A stretch of 6,758 bases of DNA, from positions 1 through 6,758 of the forward strand of contig JAFYIW010000329.1 in NCBI GenBank assembly GCA_017538465.1. Direction: 5' to 3'. The first letter of the stretch is position 1. Every line of letters starts with the position of its first letter. The stretch is from Victivallales bacterium. GTDB taxonomy: Bacteria; Verrucomicrobiota; Lentisphaeria; Oligosphaerales; Oligosphaeraceae. This document shows, piece after piece, positions 4,293-6,758 of the stretch. The notes beneath the pieces were generated by a model. That model had not been told where the DNA came from and searched no databases. It saw only the letters and a list, made by a program, of their open reading frames with translations. The translations under genes were made by a program, and so were the position numbers.

Positions 4293-5993
4293 ATGAGATG
4301 GTATATTATTTGTCGTCGCATGAAATCCTATTCTCGTTCGAGTATGAAAGAATCCGCGAGAGGAAAAAAGCAATTTCATTGCAGGAGAATCGGAGCGTTT
4401 TGTCTTCTGCTTTGCATCTGTCTATCGCAACTGATGCTCACCGGGTGCGTGGGGCTTTCATCACGATTCAATGCGGAATTGCCGCCGGATAAACGGTTTT
4501 TCTGCGGGGTGGAGACACTGGCGAGCGCCCACAATTCCTATTGGGGGGAGCCCTTGTTGCCTGAATGGCTTTGGGGGATGTTCCTGCTTTGTGGTTTCCC
4601 TTTCGAATTGGCCGGAGACATCGTCTTCCTGCCCTATGACCTGTATGTCAATGGCAAGTGCGCACAGAACCCGAATGTCGGCTACTGCATCTATTATCAT
4701 CAGAACGACAAACTGCAGCAACTTCTGGATTCCGGAGCAAAGGCGACAGAATGCGGAGCGGGACTTTACAGCATCTCGCTTACTCCGGAGGAAGCGGCTT
4801 TGAAATACAAAAACCTAGAGGCGCTTCCAATTCTATGGAGCCATGGTCTTAAAATAACCCAGAAAAGCGTGCACTACCTATCCCAATCGGGGCTAGACAA
4901 AGAGGTGCACTGGCGTTATAGGAAGATGGATGACAAGTTGAAAGATTTCGACTTTTGCAATGCGGCATTAAAGCAGATAGCCGAGCAAGGCGCCTGGAAT
5001 CAATTGCTGAATGGGAAAAGTGAGCAGGAATTCCTTGCCAACTACATTTATTTCAGCATTCAGGGGATCCTTGAGGAAATACATTTCGAGAGGCAGGATT
5101 TGGCGGTCAGAAAACCGGAAATCGAACAGGCCATCGCTGATTCTCTGGAACTTATGTTGAATCATGGGTTGAATCCCAACCGCCCAGCGGTTAAAAAATA
5201 TAATCGCAACTGGTGCCCCAGACGTGGGACTATGCTGGACTATGTGATCCACAAACCCGAAATCTCCCCCGGTCTGCGTCAGCGGTTGGTTTCGCTTCTG
5301 GTGGAACATGGAGCGTTGACCTACACCCAGTTGGTCCGCGAGAACCCCGATTTGCCTCATCTGAAAACGGACGGCATCATGATTTCTCCTGTGTTCCAGC
5401 CAGTTATCGATGTTCTTGAAAACTCTCCCTACGCTGAATGCTACCGCCTGTCCAATTCCCATCCCGGTTTTTCCGGTGAAGTTCTGGTCGTTGAGGCGGG
5501 GCTTTATGAGCGAGGAAAGCCATTGCGATATACCTATGAAATTCCGGCGGTGGAGCGCGAGCATCCGGAAACGACCGCCACTCTTGAGTTGCCGTTCCTC
5601 AGGATGGTTTTTTATCCAATAGCCTCCGAGGAGGAATACAACCACCGACAAAGGAAAGATGTGAACAGACCTACCGCCGGAAGCTGCATGCCACCCCGCT
5701 GGGTATGGGATGATTATGACGTAAGATGTTACTTTCTAGAAGAAGTCCACTCTTTCCCACAATTTGAACTTTACATCCAGCATATAAAGCAAGCGTATAA
5801 AAACATTCCTAATTTGACATCTCCGCGGTGGTATACAAGCCTGGATGTGAAGTACGCGCTGGACGACATGAGATTGATGTTTGTAACCTTCTCCAATCCG
5901 GACTATACCGGCAAGGAGCAGAAATGGCATGACATGCGTCAGAAACCCAAGAGACCATCTTCTGATGAAATTCTTACTTACTACTATGATTGA
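4293..5993 (+). CDS. SPII lipoprotein: YceK/YidQ-like N-terminal part plus degenerate ankyrin-like helices
   Basis: The 566-residue product begins with a basic region, a hydrophobic stretch (about 33-49) and the lipobox LTGC, so Cys52 would be lipidated and the protein anchored to a membrane. The next section, with RFFCGVETLAS (69-79), GFPFELAGDIVFLPYDLYVN (101-120), fits the YceK/YidQ family pattern (small lipoproteins of about 75-110 residues, function unknown). After that come helix pairs reminiscent of worn ankyrin repeats: KLQQLLDSGAKAT (140-152), ALPILWSHGLKIT (177-189), SLELMLNHGLNPN (284-296) and RLVSLLVEHGAL (331-342). A beta-rich, otherwise unrecognised C-terminal half (about 390-566) follows. 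The ATG at 4293 was chosen because GGGAAG lies just upstream, though its spacing is short; M10 (4320) and M18 (4344) are in-frame alternatives with a more usual signal length and no Shine-Dalgarno. The gene has its own promoter and is lower in GC than the left block. Confidence 0.85.
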   Translation: MRWYIICRRMKSYSRSSMKESARGKKQFHCRRIGAFCLLLCICLSQLMLTGCVGLSSRFNAELPPDKRFFCGVETLASAHNSYWGEPLLPEWLWGMFLLCGFPFELAGDIVFLPYDLYVNGKCAQNPNVGYCIYYHQNDKLQQLLDSGAKATECGAGLYSISLTPEEAALKYKNLEALPILWSHGLKITQKSVHYLSQSGLDKEVHWRYRKMDDKLKDFDFCNAALKQIAEQGAWNQLLNGKSEQEFLANYIYFSIQGILEEIHFERQDLAVRKPEIEQAIADSLELMLNHGLNPNRPAVKKYNRNWCPRRGTMLDYVIHKPEISPGLRQRLVSLLVEHGALTYTQLVRENPDLPHLKTDGIMISPVFQPVIDVLENSPYAECYRLSNSHPGFSGEVLVVEAGLYERGKPLRYTYEIPAVEREHPETTATLELPFLRMVFYPIASEEEYNHRQRKDVNRPTAGSCMPPRWVWDDYDVRCYFLEEVHSFPQFELYIQHIKQAYKNIPNLTSPRWYTSLDVKYALDDMRLMFVTFSNPDYTGKEQKWHDMRQKPKRPSSDEILTYYYD

Positions 5994-6096
5994 CTGGAGA
6001 AATGGAAAGCTCTGGTATGCTATTCCGTCAACTTTGACATAGCCTTTGCGGCTTCGGATGGACTGTGGCATCAAAACGTTCCCTCTGAATCTGATG

Positions 6097-6165
6097 GAAT
6101 CTGGTGGTGCCAGGCATTGCACATCGGTGCCTGTCACCGGTGCCCTGCGGTGCCTGTCACCGATG
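6097..6165. repeat. REP-like hairpin cluster, copy 2
   Basis: GGTGCCAGGCA (6106-6116) pairs with TGCCTGTCACC (6128-6138) with one mismatch. CGGTGCCTGTCACCG is present twice, identically, at 6125-6139 and 6148-6162. CATCGGTG (6122-6129) and CACCGATG (6158-6165) form outer arms, and CACCGGTG (6135-6142) is itself a palindrome. Bases 6097-6117 match 3988-4008 at 20 of 21 positions. Confidence 0.7.
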
Positions 6166-6256
6166 CTCCCGATGCCCCAACCAGGGCAGAAGTGATTGTT
6201 GATGAAAAATCCTCAATCCTCGCGATTCTGGACTTCCATTTTACATCCATTTAGAC

Positions 6257-6262
6257 TATAAT
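6257..6262 (+). promoter_or_regulatory. Possible -10 box for the downstream lipoprotein gene
   Basis: TATAAT is a perfect -10 match, but the -35 position holds only TTCCAT, a weak match. The resulting leader would be about 135 bases. This is a candidate only. Confidence 0.3.
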
Positions 6263-6404
6263 TTCCTGCGGATTCAGAACGACTTTCTGAAAGCCGTTGT
6301 CCGTGTCACATATAAACGGAGGAATTTTGGAGCGGTCCAAATAAAAGACGACACCATCGATCGGCACTTGAAACGAACACGATAGAACACAACATAAACT
6401 CGCC

Positions 6405-6758
6405 ATGAAAACCATTTCATCTTCCCTGAAAATCACATCGACTTCATTTTTTTGCATATTGCTGGCCATTTGCATCACCGGATGCCAGCCCACCAAGGAG
6501 AAGAAAACCGAGGAGACTTCCAAGCCGGCAGGTGATGGCAACGAGGCTGCGGAAGTCGTCCCGCCCGGTCCAGACGAAGGAAAAGCCGCAGTGGTGTTTC
6601 ACATGCCGGCGCCGACCCCGAATCCCATCGGTCCTTCCTACGACATGACAAGCGGGCCGGAATTGATGAATCGTCCCCATGCCGAACTGACGGCGGAAGA
6701 AGTGGCGTTGAAATGCATTTTTTCCTTTTATTATTTCAATGGGCCCAAATTAGAAGAA
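6405..6758 (+). CDS. SPII lipoprotein of unknown function (C-terminus beyond window)
   Basis: The frame opens at ATG 6405 and is still open at the right edge, giving 118 residues. The N-terminus is a clear lipoprotein signal: KTISSSLK, a hydrophobic core (about 14-24) and lipobox ITGC with Cys27 as the lipidation site. A charged Lys/Glu linker (30-50) and a Pro-rich stretch (about 55-82) follow, the usual flexible tether of a surface or periplasmic lipoprotein. A folded domain seems to begin near ELTAEEVALKCIFSFYYFN (95-113); I do not recognise it from the part available. No clear Shine-Dalgarno precedes the ATG, but the signal peptide fits this start well. It points the same way as the upstream lipoprotein gene but 411 bases away, so it is probably a separate unit. 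Confidence 0.8.
   Translation, partial: MKTISSSLKITSTSFFCILLAICITGCQPTKEKKTEETSKPAGDGNEAAEVVPPGPDEGKAAVVFHMPAPTPNPIGPSYDMTSGPELMNRPHAELTAEEVALKCIFSFYYFNGPKLEE

Larger units (their letters stand above)
5994..6404. other. Intergenic region between the two lipoprotein genes
   Basis: I see no supported gene here. It contains the short palindrome GTCAA-CT-TTGAC soon after the stop, the REP-like cluster (6097-6165) and a TATAAT box (6257-6262). No hairpin-plus-T-run terminator is visible after the upstream gene; the REP-like hairpins may stabilise the mRNA 3' end instead. Confidence 0.65.

Noticed and set aside
4244..4492. Open frame from GTG 4244 on the plus strand
   Set aside because: It overlaps the start of the lipoprotein in another frame; the lipoprotein frame has the signal peptide and lipobox.
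4968..5651. Open frame of 227 codons on the minus strand
   Set aside because: It is antisense to the lipoprotein gene, has no recognisable motif, and no promoter or ribosome site supports it.
5736..6137. Open frame of 133 codons on the minus strand
   Set aside because: It covers the end of the lipoprotein gene and the REP-like cluster; no motif or ribosome site, so treated as chance.
6251..6541. Open frame of 96 codons on the minus strand
   Set aside because: It overlaps the signal peptide of the second lipoprotein in antisense and has no features of its own.
2108..6758. Shared LT-x-EE pattern in the kinase N-terminus and both lipoproteins (LTPEEM, LTPEEAALK, LTAEEVALK)
   Set aside because: LTPEE-type helix starts are common in unrelated proteins; the surrounding sequence does not align.

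Overview
The window looks like bacterial DNA. The best guess is a member of the Planctomycetota-Verrucomicrobiota-Lentisphaerota group: it has a eukaryotic-type (Hanks) Ser/Thr kinase, an iron-type solute-binding protein of a style I associate with that group, and two SPII lipoproteins. This assignment rests on resemblance only and is moderate to weak. The left half (to about 3700) is visibly more GC-rich than the intergenic region and lipoprotein gene to its right.

Left block, minus strand, read right to left: a small winged-helix protein (3693-3343), a divergent FtsZ/tubulin-superfamily GTPase (3346-2249), a cytosolic Hanks-type Ser/Thr kinase (2189-942), and the N-terminal 289 residues of a periplasmic solute-binding protein (868 to the window edge). 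The first two genes overlap by the four bases ATGA. The next gaps are 59 and 73 bases, with no clear terminator. The order winged-helix protein then tubulin-like GTPase, with a repeat-bearing AT-rich tract upstream, copies the layout of TubR-TubZ-tubC (type III) segregation systems; the downstream kinase is not part of the classical version.

Middle, 3694-4292: a 599-base divergent intergenic region. It holds a candidate promoter and palindromic operator for the left block, an AT-rich tract with TAGT tetramers spaced in multiples of 5 bases, a 59-base-period direct repeat, a REP-like hairpin, and a good sigma70-type promoter pointing right. The motif TAGTNTAGT occurs three times: overlapping the left -10 box, in the AT tract, and inside the spacer of the right promoter. 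One regulator, plausibly the winged-helix protein, could therefore touch both promoters.

Right block, plus strand: a 566-residue lipoprotein with a YceK/YidQ-like N-terminal part followed by degenerate ankyrin-like helices (4293-5993), a 411-base gap with a second REP-like hairpin cluster, and the first 118 residues of another lipoprotein (6405 to the window edge).

Most interesting reading: an apparently chromosomal TubRZ-like or FtsZ-like module with its own kinase and a possible iteron/operator region. Function is inferred from motifs and gene order only.
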